Shown here piece by piece: positions 30,047 to 39,044 of a DNA stretch of 64,000 bases. The notes under the pieces were generated by a model. It was not told the DNA's origin. It saw only the letters and a list, made by a program, of their open reading frames with translations, and ran no database searches. The translations under genes and the position numbers were made by a program. Source of the stretch: Curtobacterium sp. MR_MD2014 (GTDB lineage: Bacteria > Actinomycetota > Actinomycetes > Actinomycetales > Microbacteriaceae); the NCBI RefSeq assembly GCF_000772085.1, contig NZ_CP009755.1:3224001-3288000 (forward strand), in the 5' to 3' direction. Numbering within the stretch: position 1 is the first letter of the stretch; every line of letters begins with the position of its first letter.

Positions 30047-33000
30047 TCAGATGTCGTCGACGGACGACGACTCGAACCGCGAGGAGATGTTGATGCCGAG
30101 CTCTTCAGCGGCACGGAAGACCTCGTCGTCCGTGTCGCGGAGGCTGACCGCCTGGCCGTCCGCCGAGAGGACCTCGACGTTCAGGCAGAGCGACTGCATC
30201 TCCTTCATGAGGACCTTGAACGACTCGGGGATGCCGGGTTCCTGGATGTTCTCGCCCTTGACGATCGCCTCGTAGACCTTCACGCGGCCGAGGATGTCGT
30301 CGGACTTGATCGTCAGGAGCTCCTGGAGGGCGTAGGCGGCGCCGTACGCTTCGAGCGCCCACACCTCCATCTCACCGAACCGCTGTCCACCGAACTGCGC
30401 CTTACCACCCAGCGGCTGCTGCGTGATCATCGAGTACGGACCGGTCGAACGGGCGTGGATCTTGTCGTCGACCAGGTGGTGCAGCTTGAGGATGTACATG
30501 TAGCCGACCGAGACGGGCTCCGGGAACGGCTCGCCGGAGCGGCCGTCGAAGAGCTGCGCCTTGCCGGAGGAACCGATCAGGCGCTCGCCGTCGCGGTTCG
30601 GGAGCGTGCTGTCGAGGAGCCCCTCGATCTCGCGCTCGTACGCACCGTCGAACACCGGGGTGGCCACCTTCGTGCCGGGCGCCGCGCTGTGCGCTGCCTC
30701 CGGCAGGGCGGATGCCCACTCCTGGATGCCCTCGACGTTCCAGCCCTGCTTCGCGAGCCACCCGAGGTGGATCTCGAGGACCTGGCCGAAGTTCATGCGG
30801 CCGGGGACGCCGAGCGGGTTGAGCACGATGTCGACCGGGGTGCCGTCCGCGAGGAACGGCATGTCCTCGACCGGCAGGATCGTCGAGATGACGCCCTTGT
30901 TGCCGTGACGACCGGCGAGCTTGTCACCCGCGGTGATCTTGCGCTTCTGGGCGATGTAGACGACCACGCGCTGGTTGACACCCGAGCCGAGCTCGTCGTC
31001 GCCGTCCTGCGCGTCGAAGACCTTGACGCCGATGATCGTGCCCTCTTCACCGTGGGGCACCTTCAGCGAGGTGTCGCGCACCTCGCGCGACTTCTCGTTG
31101 AAGATCGCGCGGAGCAGGCGCTCCTCGGCGGAGAGCTCGGTCTCGCCCTTCGGCGTGACCTTGCCGACCAGGATGTCGCCGGGGCGGACCTCGGCGCCGA
31201 TGCGGATGATGCCGCGCTCGTCGAGGTCGGCCAGGAGGTCCGGGCTGACGTTCGGGAGGTCGCGGGTGATCTCCTCCTTGCCGAGCTTGGTGTCGCGAGC
31301 GTCGACCTCGTACTCCTCGATGTGGATCGAGGAGAGCGTGTCGTCCTTCACGAGGTTCTGCGACAGGATCATCGCGTCCTCGTAGTTGTAGCCCTCCCAC
31401 GGCATGAACGCGACGAGGAGGTTCTTGCCGAGCGCGAGCTCGCCGTTCTCCGTCGCGGGGCCGTCGGCGATGACCTCGCCCTGCTCCACGCGCTCGCCTG
31501 CGGAGACGATGACGCGGTGGTTGTAGCTCGTGCCCTGGTTCGAGCGGTCGAACTTGCGCAGGTAGTAGGTCTGCGTGCCGCCCTCGTCGAGCTGCAGGGT
31601 CACGGCGTCGGCCGAGACCTCGGAGACGACACCCGCCTTGTCGGCGGTGACGACGTCACCGGCGTCGATGGCGGTGTAGCCCTCCATGCCGGTGCCGACG
31701 AGCGGCGACTCGGAACGGAGCAGCGGGACAGCCTGACGCTGCATGTTCGCACCCATGAGGGCGCGGTTCGCGTCATCGTGCTCGAGGAACGGGATGAGCG
31801 AGGTCGCGACCGACACCATCTGGCGCGGCGAGACGTCCATGTAGTCGACCTCGTCCTTGCCGACGAGCTCGACCTCGCCGCCCTTCTTCCGGACGAGCAC
31901 CTTGTCGTCCTGGAAGTGGAAGTCGTCGGTCAGCGGCGCGTTGGCCTGGGCGACGACGAAGTCGTCCTCCTCCGATGCCGTGAGGTAGTCGATGGTCGTG
32001 GTGACCTGACCGTTCACGACGCGGCGGTACGGCGTCTCGATGAAGCCGAAGGAGTTGATCCGACCGAACGACGCGAGCGAGCCGATCAGACCGATGTTCG
32101 GGCCTTCCGGGGTCTCGATCGGGCACATGCGGCCGTAGTGCGACGGGTGGACGTCGCGGACCTCGACGCCGGCACGCTCACGGGACAGACCACCCGGGCC
32201 GAGGGCCGACAGGCGACGCTTGTGCGTCAGACCCGCGAGCGGGTTGTTCTGGTCCATGAACTGCGACAGCTGCGAGGTGCCGAAGAACTCCTTGATCGCG
32301 GCGACGACGGGTCGCACGTTGATCAGGGTCTGCGGGGTGATCGCCTCGATGTCCTGCGTGGTCATGCGCTCGCGGACGACGCGCTCCATGCGGGACAGAC
32401 CGGTGCGGACCTGGTTCTGGATGAGCTCGCCGACGGCGCGGATGCGACGGTTGCCGAAGTGGTCGATGTCGTCCACGTCGAGACGGAGCTGGACGGGCTC
32501 GCCGTCACGGACACCGTCGAGCGTCGTCTTCTCGGCGTGCAGCGAGACGAGGTACTTGATGGTGCGGACGATGTCCTGCACGGTCAGCACCGAGTCCGAG
32601 AGCTGCGCGTCGATGCCGAGCTTGCGGTTCAGCTTGTAGCGACCCACCTTGGCGAGGTCGTAGCGCTTCGAGTTGAAGTAGAAGTTGTCGAGGAGCGCAC
32701 GCGCGGCCTCGGCGGCGACCTGCTCGCCCGGACGCAGCTTGCGGTAGATGTCCTTGAGCGCCTCTTCCTTGGTGAGGACGGCGTCCTTCTCGAGGGTCGA
32801 CTCGATCGAGGCGAAGCCCTGGAACTCCTCCATGATCTCCTCGCTCGTCAGGCCGAGGGCCTTGAGGAAGACGGTCACGGACTGCTTGCGCTTGCGGTCG
32901 ATGCGCACGCCCACCTGGTCGCGCTTGTCGATCTCGAACTCGAGCCACGCACCACGCGACGGGATCACGCGGGCGGAGTAGATGTCCTTGTCGGAGGTCT

Positions 33001-33535
33001 TCTCCTGCTGGCGCTCGAAGTAGACGCCCGGCGAGCGGACGAGCTGCGAGACGACGACGCGCTCGGTGCCGTTGATGATGAACGTGCCGCGCTCGGTCAT
33101 GAGCGGGAAGTCGCCCATGAAGACGGTCTGCGTCTTGATCTCACCGGTCATGTGGTTCATGAACTCGGCGTTGACGTACAGCGGCGCGGCGTAGGTCTTG
33201 CCACGCTCCTTGCACTCGTCGATGGAGTACTTCGGGTCCTCGAGCTCCGGGGACGTGAACGAGAGCTGCATGGTCTCGCCGAGGTCCTCGATCGGGGAGA
33301 TCTCCTCGAAGATCTCCTCGAGGCCGGAGTGCAGCGCGAGGTCGGTGCGACCCTGCTCCTGTCCTTCGGCGAGGCGGGCCTTCCAGACGTCGTTGCCGAC
33401 GAGCCAGTCGAAGCTCTCCGTCTGGAGGGCGAGCAGATCCGGCACCGTGAGGGTGTCCGTGATCTTGGCGAACGAGAGTCGCGAGTGGTTGCGACCGTTC
33501 TTGGGGTTGGTGGATGCGTTGGGCGCAGCAGCCAA
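30047..33535 (-). CDS. rpoB: RNA polymerase subunit beta
   Basis: The 1162 residues begin (TTG)[15 protein letters not shown], followed by [21 protein letters not shown], and include the rifampicin-binding cluster [17 protein letters not shown] and [13 protein letters not shown] with wild-type D, H and S at the classic resistance positions. KMTIGQ-type basic motifs are replaced by actinobacterial equivalents (RHGNKGVIS). The TTG at 33535 has GGAGG 8 nt upstream and gives the actinobacterial length; the frame remains open far upstream by chance. Together with rpoC it forms the rpoBC operon. Confidence 0.97.
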   Translation of the reverse strand: MAAAPNASTNPKNGRNHSRLSFAKITDTLTVPDLLALQTESFDWLVGNDVWKARLAEGQEQGRTDLALHSGLEEIFEEISPIEDLGETMQLSFTSPELEDPKYSIDECKERGKTYAAPLYVNAEFMNHMTGEIKTQTVFMGDFPLMTERGTFIINGTERVVVSQLVRSPGVYFERQQEKTSDKDIYSARVIPSRGAWLEFEIDKRDQVGVRIDRKRKQSVTVFLKALGLTSEEIMEEFQGFASIESTLEKDAVLTKEEALKDIYRKLRPGEQVAAEAARALLDNFYFNSKRYDLAKVGRYKLNRKLGIDAQLSDSVLTVQDIVRTIKYLVSLHAEKTTLDGVRDGEPVQLRLDVDDIDHFGNRRIRAVGELIQNQVRTGLSRMERVVRERMTTQDIEAITPQTLINVRPVVAAIKEFFGTSQLSQFMDQNNPLAGLTHKRRLSALGPGGLSRERAGVEVRDVHPSHYGRMCPIETPEGPNIGLIGSLASFGRINSFGFIETPYRRVVNGQVTTTIDYLTASEEDDFVVAQANAPLTDDFHFQDDKVLVRKKGGEVELVGKDEVDYMDVSPRQMVSVATSLIPFLEHDDANRALMGANMQRQAVPLLRSESPLVGTGMEGYTAIDAGDVVTADKAGVVSEVSADAVTLQLDEGGTQTYYLRKFDRSNQGTSYNHRVIVSAGERVEQGEVIADGPATENGELALGKNLLVAFMPWEGYNYEDAMILSQNLVKDDTLSSIHIEEYEVDARDTKLGKEEITRDLPNVSPDLLADLDERGIIRIGAEVRPGDILVGKVTPKGETELSAEERLLRAIFNEKSREVRDTSLKVPHGEEGTIIGVKVFDAQDGDDELGSGVNQRVVVYIAQKRKITAGDKLAGRHGNKGVISTILPVEDMPFLADGTPVDIVLNPLGVPGRMNFGQVLEIHLGWLAKQGWNVEGIQEWASALPEAAHSAAPGTKVATPVFDGAYEREIEGLLDSTLPNRDGERLIGSSGKAQLFDGRSGEPFPEPVSVGYMYILKLHHLVDDKIHARSTGPYSMITQQPLGGKAQFGGQRFGEMEVWALEAYGAAYALQELLTIKSDDILGRVKVYEAIVKGENIQEPGIPESFKVLMKEMQSLCLNVEVLSADGQAVSLRDTDDEVFRAAEELGINISSRFESSSVDDI

Positions 33536-33775
33536 GGGTGTGACCTCCGGTAGGCCCCGTCGGGCCGGTACTGACGAGCAGCACGTAGGTGAGTGGATTG
33601 ATCGCTCGGCGCGACCCCGGGACCACCGACACGGAACGCACGACGGCAACGACCGTCGAGGACCTGTGGGATGATCGGTGAGCGGGTCCCGCCGCCATAT
33701 ACGGGACCGGCTGCACCAGGGCGCGTGTTCGACCGCAATATGACGACACACGAATGCCAGGGAGCGCGAACTGTC

Positions 33776-33805
33776 ATCATAGGTCGCCCTGGCGCGCGCT
33801 GTCCA
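33776..33805 (-). promoter_or_regulatory. Promoter of rpoBC
   Basis: Minus-strand -35 TGGACA (33800-33805) and -10 TATGAT (33776-33781) with an 18-bp spacer. Transcription would start near 33768 and give a leader of about 235 nt before the rpoB TTG. Confidence 0.75.
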
Positions 33806-33831
33806 GTCCTGGCTTGACCGGATTCGGCGAT

Positions 33832-33930
33832 GGCGTGTATAAGCACACCGACCGCCCCCGCGACGGCGTGTACAAGCACGCGGACCGCCCCCGCGACGGC
33901 GTGTACGAGCACACCGCCCGCCCCGGGATT
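33832..33930. repeat. Three tandem 33-bp repeats upstream of the rpoB promoter
   Basis: Units start at 33832, 33865 and 33898, each beginning ggcgtgta and containing a GTGT-N6-ACAC (or ACGC) dyad followed by a run of Cs (gaccgcccccgcgac). The first two differ at only a few bases; the third diverges in its last third. The array ends 27 bp before the rpoB -35 and lies just beyond the stop of the next minus-strand gene. Confidence 0.85.
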
Positions 33931-33948
33931 CCCGCAGCGCGGCCCGGA

Positions 33949-34524
33949 TCAGTCCTCGAGCGCGTGCAGCAGCTCCTCCGGGTGCTCGGTCCGGACGAAG
34001 GTCACCCGCCCCCGGTCGTCCGTGATCCGCACGCCGCGGCCCGGCGTGAGGATGAGCGCCCGCACCCCGCGACCGAGCCGCAGGCCCACCCCGCCGAAGG
34101 TGCGCGCGTCCGCGTCGGCCACCGTCACGTCGGCGATGCGTCCCCGCGCGATCCGCCGCGTCGGCAGCGGCCGGAAGTGCAGGACGACGGCGGCGTCGGT
34201 CACCGCGATGCCGGTCCGGGCGAGCAGCAGCAGGGCACCGGCCACGAGTGCGACCACGCCCGGCAGCAGCAGCGCGACCTCCGGTGCGTCCCCCGGCCAA
34301 CCGAGGACGGCCGCCGTCAGCGCGCCCCCGCCGAGCAGCAGCACGGCGCCGACCACACGCATCCACCGGGGAGCGCGCTCACCGTCGACGGCCACCGGCC
34401 GGGAGGCGCGGTGCGGCCGGGCGGACCGGCGACCGTCCGCCGCGGCGGAGCCGGTCCGGCTGCGTGGCACGCCGGCCGGGCGCCGGGCGGGACGGAGGGT
34501 GGGGATGCTCAGGGTGTCGGTCAT
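33949..34524 (-). CDS. Membrane protein with bacterial PH-like domain
   Basis: The 191 residues start [15 protein letters not shown], have a basic disordered N-terminus to about 58, two membrane helices (about 62-80 and 88-108) and a C-terminal region [20 protein letters not shown]...[20 protein letters not shown] that resembles PH-like domains of actinobacterial membrane proteins. Start chosen at ATG 34524, with AGGAG ahead; a longer frame from 34719 is not supported. Role unknown. Confidence 0.65.
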   Translation of the reverse strand: MTDTLSIPTLRPARRPAGVPRSRTGSAAADGRRSARPHRASRPVAVDGERAPRWMRVVGAVLLLGGGALTAAVLGWPGDAPEVALLLPGVVALVAGALLLLARTGIAVTDAAVVLHFRPLPTRRIARGRIADVTVADADARTFGGVGLRLGRGVRALILTPGRGVRITDDRGRVTFVRTEHPEELLHALED

Positions 34525-34853
34525 CGCGGGTCTCCTGCGGGAGTCGTGTTCCTGCCGCGGGCGCCCGGGTCGTCGGACGGCGCACGCGTGGTGCCGTGCG
34601 CCGTCGCACGCGGGAGGGCGGCGAGCCTCGGGTGGGGGTGCGGGGCGCGCCGACGACGTGCGGGGCACCCGGGCGCGGTGGGGGTCGCGCTGGGTCGTGC
34701 CGGTCCACGTCGCGGTCACCCGGACCGGCGGAACACCACGGCCTCGGCCGCACGGTGCTCGACACCGGTCGGGTGACGACGACGAGAACGGTACGTCGTG
34801 TCCCTTGACGTCGGCTGGTCGTGCGGAGAGCGGAGGCTCCGCGGTGGTGTTCC

Positions 34854-35705
34854 ATGGGAGGCATGGCTGATGCGTTCGACGGGTTCCGGATCGGTGCGGG
34901 CTGGGCGTCGGTGGAGCCGGACCGGCACCGCCCCGGGTCCTTCACGCTCGTGGTGGACGGCACGCCGCAGTCGCACGTCGACCTCGAGGACCCCACGCAC
35001 CTGGCGTTCGAGTACATCCGGCGCATCGGACACGCGATCGACCTCCTGCCGGAGGGACCGATCACGGCGCTGCACCTCGGCGCGGGTGCACTGACCCTGC
35101 CCCGGTACGTCGCCGTCACCCGCCCGGGCTCACGGCAGCAGGTCGTGGAGCTGGAGCGGGACCTCGTCGAGCACGTGCGCGAGGTGCTCCCGTTCCCCCG
35201 CGGCGCCTCGATCCGGGTCCGCTACGGCGACGCCCGCGAGGTGCTCGGCAAGCTGCCGGCCGGCCTCCGCGGCACGGTGGACCTGGCGGTCGTCGACGTG
35301 TTCGGCGGCTCGCAGATCCCCGCGCACGTGACGAGCGTCGAGTTCTACCGCTCCGTCGCCGAGTTCCTCTCGCCCACCGGGATCGTCGCCGTGAACGTCG
35401 CGGACGGGGCCGGCCTGGCCTTCGCACGCGGGCAGGCATCGACGCTGCAGGCCGTCCTGCCGTCGGTCGCGGCCGTCGCCGACACCGGCATGCTCAAGGG
35501 GCGGCGGTTCGGCAACATCGTGCTGCTCGGGTCGCGGACCGACCTCCCCGTGGCGGACATGCCCCGGCGCTACTCGTCCGACCCGATGCCGGCGAAGGTG
35601 GTGCACGGGCAGGAGCTCCGTGCCTTCACGGCGGGCGCGCCCATCGTCACCGACGCGACCGCGGTCGCGTCCCCCGAACCGAACCGCAGCGTCTTCGGCG
35701 GCTGA
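34854..35705 (+). CDS. Spermidine synthase-like methyltransferase-fold protein
   Basis: The 283 residues contain a SpeE/Rossmann methyltransferase core: IDLLPEGPITALHLGAGALT (SAM-type nucleotide loop), QQVVELERDLVEHVRE (acidic end of strand 2), IRVRYGDAREVLGKL and DLAVVDVFGGSQIPAHV..EFY. The position of the polyamine-binding aspartate motif (usually DxxDPxGP) is altered, so true aminopropyl transfer is doubtful. The first AT-start is ATG 34854; ATG 34863 nine bases later is an alternative with GGAGG too close. Stand-alone gene followed by a hairpin terminator. Confidence 0.75.
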   Translation: MGGMADAFDGFRIGAGWASVEPDRHRPGSFTLVVDGTPQSHVDLEDPTHLAFEYIRRIGHAIDLLPEGPITALHLGAGALTLPRYVAVTRPGSRQQVVELERDLVEHVREVLPFPRGASIRVRYGDAREVLGKLPAGLRGTVDLAVVDVFGGSQIPAHVTSVEFYRSVAEFLSPTGIVAVNVADGAGLAFARGQASTLQAVLPSVAAVADTGMLKGRRFGNIVLLGSRTDLPVADMPRRYSSDPMPAKVVHGQELRAFTAGAPIVTDATAVASPEPNRSVFGG

Positions 35706-35736
35706 GCCCGCGGTCGCGTCCCGACCACACGCCGGA

Positions 35737-35773
35737 CGGGAGGCCCGGTGCCGGTCCGGTGCCGGGCCTCCCG
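35737..35773 (+). terminator. Terminator after the spermidine synthase-like gene
   Basis: Perfect 12-bp stem (cgggaggcccgg / ccgggcctcccg) with a 13-nt loop, 32 nt after the stop codon. Its arms resemble the ggaggc...gcctcc core of the 47-bp palindromes elsewhere in the window. Confidence 0.75.
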
Positions 35774-35885
35774 GCCGTGGGACGGGTACAGGAGCGCCGA
35801 GTCCCCCTGAACACGTCGGGCATCCGGCTGCCAGGATGGGGGACAACGACCGCGCGACCGCGCGACCGACCGAGGGAGTCCCCTG

Positions 35886-36728
35886 ATGACGAACGACGAC
35901 CGGAGCAACGAGGACCGGACGGGCGACGGCGACGCGCCGGTCTGGGGCAGTGCGCCGCAGCGCGACCAGCGCGACCAGCACGACGCACCCCGCTACGGCG
36001 AGCGCGTGGACCCGGCACCGGGATCGGCGCCGCAGTACGGCGAGCAGCACCAGGGCCAGCAGCAGTACGGGCAGCAGCAGTACGGCGAGCGCGACCAGTA
36101 CGGGCAGCAGCAGTACGGCGAGCGCGACCAGCACGGACAGCAGCAGTACGGCCAGCCGCAGCACGGCGAGCACGACCAGCACGGTCGGTACGACCAGCGC
36201 GACGGCCGTCACGAGTCCCCGACGTGGGGCGAGCACCAGGGGTCGCACCAGCCCTACGCGGCGTCCTCGGCGCCGGCGAGTGCAGGCAGCCCGGCGTGGC
36301 AGTCCTCCGAGGAGACGAAGCCGGCGAAGAAGAAGAAGACCGTCGGGCTCGTGGCGTTCGCGCTCGGGATCCTGTCGCTCGTGCTCGGCGTCGTCGGCGG
36401 TGCCGTGCTGGGCGCCGCGTTCGCGGGCAACGCCGCAATCGAGCAGATCGCGCGCGACGGCGGCGGATCGGTGCAGCAGCAGGAACAGCTGCGGCAGCAG
36501 CTCATGAACGACCCGTCCGCGATGAGCCAGTTCGGCGGCGGGTCGATCATCATCCTCATCGCAGCCGTCCTCGGCCTGTGGGCCCTGGTGCAGGGCATCA
36601 TCGCGGCGGTCGCGGGCCGGGGTCGCGTCTGGGGTGTCCTCGCGATCATCCTCGCCGTCGTCGCCACCTTCGCGACGTTCATCGCGGTCAGCATCGCCGC
36701 GGCTGCCGCGGTCACCGGCGGCAACTGA
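35886..36728 (+). CDS. Membrane protein with Gln/Tyr/Gly repeat N-terminus
   Basis: 280 residues. The first 130 or so are charged and low-complexity, with repeated QQQYGERDQ and QQQYGQPQHGE units (residues about 55-105), then KPAKKKKTVGL leads into a membrane helix (about 152-176), an extracellular loop rich in Gln (SVQQQEQLRQQLM) and two further helices (about 225-245 and 250-275). The C-terminal part resembles small DUF4190-type membrane proteins. No function can be assigned; the N-terminal region has prion-like composition. Confidence 0.7.
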   Translation: MTNDDRSNEDRTGDGDAPVWGSAPQRDQRDQHDAPRYGERVDPAPGSAPQYGEQHQGQQQYGQQQYGERDQYGQQQYGERDQHGQQQYGQPQHGEHDQHGRYDQRDGRHESPTWGEHQGSHQPYAASSAPASAGSPAWQSSEETKPAKKKKTVGLVAFALGILSLVLGVVGGAVLGAAFAGNAAIEQIARDGGGSVQQQEQLRQQLMNDPSAMSQFGGGSIIILIAAVLGLWALVQGIIAAVAGRGRVWGVLAIILAVVATFATFIAVSIAAAAAVTGGN

Positions 36729-36744
36729 TCCACGAGTACCACCG

Positions 36745-36776
36745 ACGGCCCGTCCCGCTGCAGCGGGGCGGGCCGT
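36745..36776 (+). terminator. Terminator after the Gln-rich membrane protein
   Basis: Inverted repeat acggcccg / cgggccgt enclosing a second cccgctgcagcggg stem, 16 nt past the stop codon and followed by ttccg. Confidence 0.7.
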
Positions 36777-36863
36777 TCCGCGTCCCGGCCCCGTCCGCGT
36801 TCTCGGACCCCCCGTGCGCGTGGCACCGCCCGCTCACGGGAGCCCGCGGTTACCCTCGAACCG

Positions 36864-37730
36864 ATGTCCCTCCCGCCTGACGACAGCCAGCAACCCGACC
36901 GCGCTCGGGAACCCCGTCACGCCGCGCCGGGCGACGCCGCCCCGGTCACCGCGGGTGTGAGCCCGGGGAGCACCTTCGCGCCGATCAGCCTGCGGCCGGC
37001 CGTCGACGCCGACGCCGTGCAGCAGCGACTGCGCGACCTCGGGCAGAGCCGGAGCACCGAGGCCCTGGCGGAGCGGGCCGAGCTCCTCCGCCTGCTCGGT
37101 CGGCTCGACGAGTCGCTCGTCGTCGCGGAGGAGGTCTTCCGGCTGACGATGTTCACCGGTGAGCGGTCGGACAAGGTCGCCGCCCGCATCCGTCGTGCGC
37201 ACGTGCTGCACGACCTGGGACGCCACGAGCGCGCCGCGACCGAGGCCGCGATGGCGCGCGACACCGCCCGGACCGAGGAGTGGCCGGAGCTCGAGGGCGC
37301 CGCCGCCGAGCTCGAGGGCTGGTCGCTGTTCGAGCTGTCACGGTTCGACGAGGCCCGGTCGGCGCTCTCGCGTGCCTACCAGGCCTTCCGGCAGGCAGGG
37401 GCTCCCTCGGAGCGCACCGAGGCACTCCGCACCGCGGTCGAGGCCGCGCTCCGCGCCTCGGTGGCGCAGCCGAAGGCCCCCGAGGACAAGCCCCGCACCG
37501 CCCGCGAGGTCGCCGCGCGCCGGGCCGAGGACGACGAGCCGCAGACGACCCGCGTCGCCGAACCGGTGAAGCAGGTCCCGCCGGTCCGTCGCCGTGTGCT
37601 CGGAGCACCCGACGCCGCACGCACCGACGCCGACGACATCTGGGGTCGGATCGCGGCGAAGGCGGCGCAGAAGGGTCAGGCGCCGCGCGACGAGCCCACC
37701 GACGACCTGCGGGACCCCGGCGCACGGTGA
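36864..37730 (+). CDS. TPR-like helical repeat protein
   Basis: The 288 residues have a disordered start (to about 45), then helix pairs typical of tetratricopeptide repeats: TEALAERAELLRLLGRLDES, ARIRRAHVLHDLGRHERAA and EGWSLFELSRFDEARSALSRAY, up to about 195, and a charged tail with KPRTAREVAARRAEDDE and a final DDIWGRIAAKAAQKG motif. It probably serves as a protein-protein scaffold. Its TGA overlaps the next GTG (GTGA), so it is coupled to the SprT-like gene. Confidence 0.75.
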   Translation: MSLPPDDSQQPDRAREPRHAAPGDAAPVTAGVSPGSTFAPISLRPAVDADAVQQRLRDLGQSRSTEALAERAELLRLLGRLDESLVVAEEVFRLTMFTGERSDKVAARIRRAHVLHDLGRHERAATEAAMARDTARTEEWPELEGAAAELEGWSLFELSRFDEARSALSRAYQAFRQAGAPSERTEALRTAVEAALRASVAQPKAPEDKPRTAREVAARRAEDDEPQTTRVAEPVKQVPPVRRRVLGAPDAARTDADDIWGRIAAKAAQKGQAPRDEPTDDLRDPGAR

Positions 37731-38221
37731 CGACGCAGCCCGCAGCGGCGACGCAGCCCGCGGCGACGCTCGAGCGGGTCCGTGCACGAGCCGAGCACCT
37801 GCTGGCGGTGCACCTCGGCCCGGGCGGGTGGACGTTCGCGTTCGACCACGCCAGGACCCGCGCGGGGCAGTGCGACTTCGGCCGCCGACGCATCACGGTG
37901 AGCCGGCACATCGTCACCCGGGTGTCGGACGACGACGTGGACCAGGTCCTGCTGCACGAGGTCGCGCACGCGCTCGCCGGTCCCCGTGCCGGTCACGGTC
38001 CCGTCTGGCGACGCACCGCGGCGGACATCGGGTACACCGGCTCCCGCCTGTACGACGGGCCCGTCGCGTCGGAGCTCGCGCCGTGGGTCGGCACCTGCCC
38101 CGCGGGCCACGAGCACTTCCGCTACCGGACACCGACGCGCCCCCTGGCCTGCGCCCGGTGCGCGCGACGCTTCGACGGCCGGAACCTCATCACCTGGGAG
38201 CGGCGCGCGGCTACCGCATGA
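37727..38221 (+). CDS. SprT-like zinc metalloprotein
   Basis: The 164 residues contain CDFGRRRITVSRHIVTR, then VLLHEVAHALAGPRAGHGPVW with the HExxH zinc motif and a downstream His, as in SprT-like proteins (relatives of the DNA-protein crosslink protease Spartan). The C-terminal part holds a CP...CARC zinc ribbon (about 124-148). Proteolytic activity is not proven for bacterial members. Start is the GTG at 37727, overlapping the TPR gene. Confidence 0.85.
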   Translation: MTTQPAAATQPAATLERVRARAEHLLAVHLGPGGWTFAFDHARTRAGQCDFGRRRITVSRHIVTRVSDDDVDQVLLHEVAHALAGPRAGHGPVWRRTAADIGYTGSRLYDGPVASELAPWVGTCPAGHEHFRYRTPTRPLACARCARRFDGRNLITWERRAATA

Positions 38222-38268
38222 TCGATCCGGCACGTGGAGGCGCGCCGGGGAGCCGTTAGCCTGGGCGG

Positions 38269-38970
38269 ATGCACACGGGGCAGCACATCCGGACGGACAG
38301 CGGGTCGTCGTGGTTCTTCGACGCCGGCCGGATCGCCCTGGACTTCGCCCACACCGGTGGGTTCGCCGACGATGCCGACGGCCGTCGCCCCCGCGCCCGG
38401 CTCGGTGAGCTCCTCGTGACGCCGGCCGACCTGGACGAGTGGCTCGGCGACCACACCGAGCCGATCGACGTCGGCGCGACGGCACGGGAGCTGCAGGACG
38501 CCCGAGCCCTCCGCGCCGCGATCGGACGACTGGCCGTCGCCGCTGCCCCGGCCCCCGTCGGCTCGTCGGGCCCCGCCGAACGGACCGCGGTCGCGGCCGG
38601 GCTCCGCGCCGGTACCGGTCGGACCCGGCCGGCACCGGACGACATCGACACGGTGAACCTGTTCGCGGCGCTGCCGGACGTGCCCCCGAGCCTGCCCGGG
38701 GGCCGACGCCGCGCGGGTGCGAACCGGGTCCGTCTGGCCCAGGCGCTGTCGAGCGTGGCCCGCGACGCGGTGGCGCTCTTCACCGAGGTGGGCTTCGACG
38801 ACGTCGCCGCGGACGGACAGGCGACCCGCCTCAGCCGGTGCTCGGCGGACGACTGCGGGCTCGTCTTCTACGACTCGTCGCGTGGCGGCACCCGCCGGTG
38901 GTGCTCGATGCAGCGGTGCGGCAACCGCGCGAAGGTCCGCGCGCACCGGGCGCGACGCGCGGCCGCCTAG
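38269..38970 (+). CDS. CGNR zinc-finger / ABATE-domain transcription factor
   Basis: The 233 residues start with an ABATE domain (WFFDAGRIALDFAHTGGFAD, about 15-35, then RLGELLVTPADLDEWL) and finish with the CGNR zinc finger: CSADDCGLVFYDSSRGGTRR followed by WCSMQRCGNRAKVRAHR. Such proteins are predicted stress-related regulators. It sits just upstream of mntH on the same strand but 75 nt away and separated by a probable operator, so co-regulation is not shown. Confidence 0.88.
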   Translation: MHTGQHIRTDSGSSWFFDAGRIALDFAHTGGFADDADGRRPRARLGELLVTPADLDEWLGDHTEPIDVGATARELQDARALRAAIGRLAVAAAPAPVGSSGPAERTAVAAGLRAGTGRTRPAPDDIDTVNLFAALPDVPPSLPGGRRRAGANRVRLAQALSSVARDAVALFTEVGFDDVAADGQATRLSRCSADDCGLVFYDSSRGGTRRWCSMQRCGNRAKVRAHRARRAAA

Positions 38971-38999
38971 GGCGCCCTGCCCGGACGACTCGTGACACG

Positions 39000-39026
39000 C
39001 CGAATCTGAGGATTCGGTCCGCCGAA
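39000..39026 (+). promoter_or_regulatory. Overlapping inverted repeats upstream of mntH (candidate metal-regulator operator)
   Basis: Two overlapping dyads share one arm: CCGAATC-TGAG-GATTCGG (39000-39017) and TTCGG-TCCG-CCGAA (39013-39026). They lie 19 nt before the mntH ATG. The position and the TTCGG/CCGAA half-sites suit a DtxR/MntR-type repressor site, but the regulator is not in the window. Confidence 0.5.
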
Positions 39027-39044
39027 ACCTGGCAGGCTGTCGGC

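Larger units (their letters stand above)
33536..33948. other. rpoB upstream region
   Basis: 413 bases without a gene. From the rpoB side it contains a leader of about 235 nt, an inverted repeat ggtcccg..cgggacc near 33684-33705 within that leader, the promoter (33776-33805) and the 33-bp repeat array (33832-33930). The L10-L12 (rplJL) operon, which precedes rpoB in many bacteria, is not here. Confidence 0.6.

Noticed and set aside
30047..33535. Rifampicin- or streptomycin-resistance mutations in rpoB or rpsL
   Set aside because: The classic positions (D/H/S in rpoB; both Lys in rpsL) are wild type.
33832..33930. Candidate CRISPR array
   Set aside because: The 33-bp units are directly adjacent with no spacers, there are only three, and there is no cas gene.
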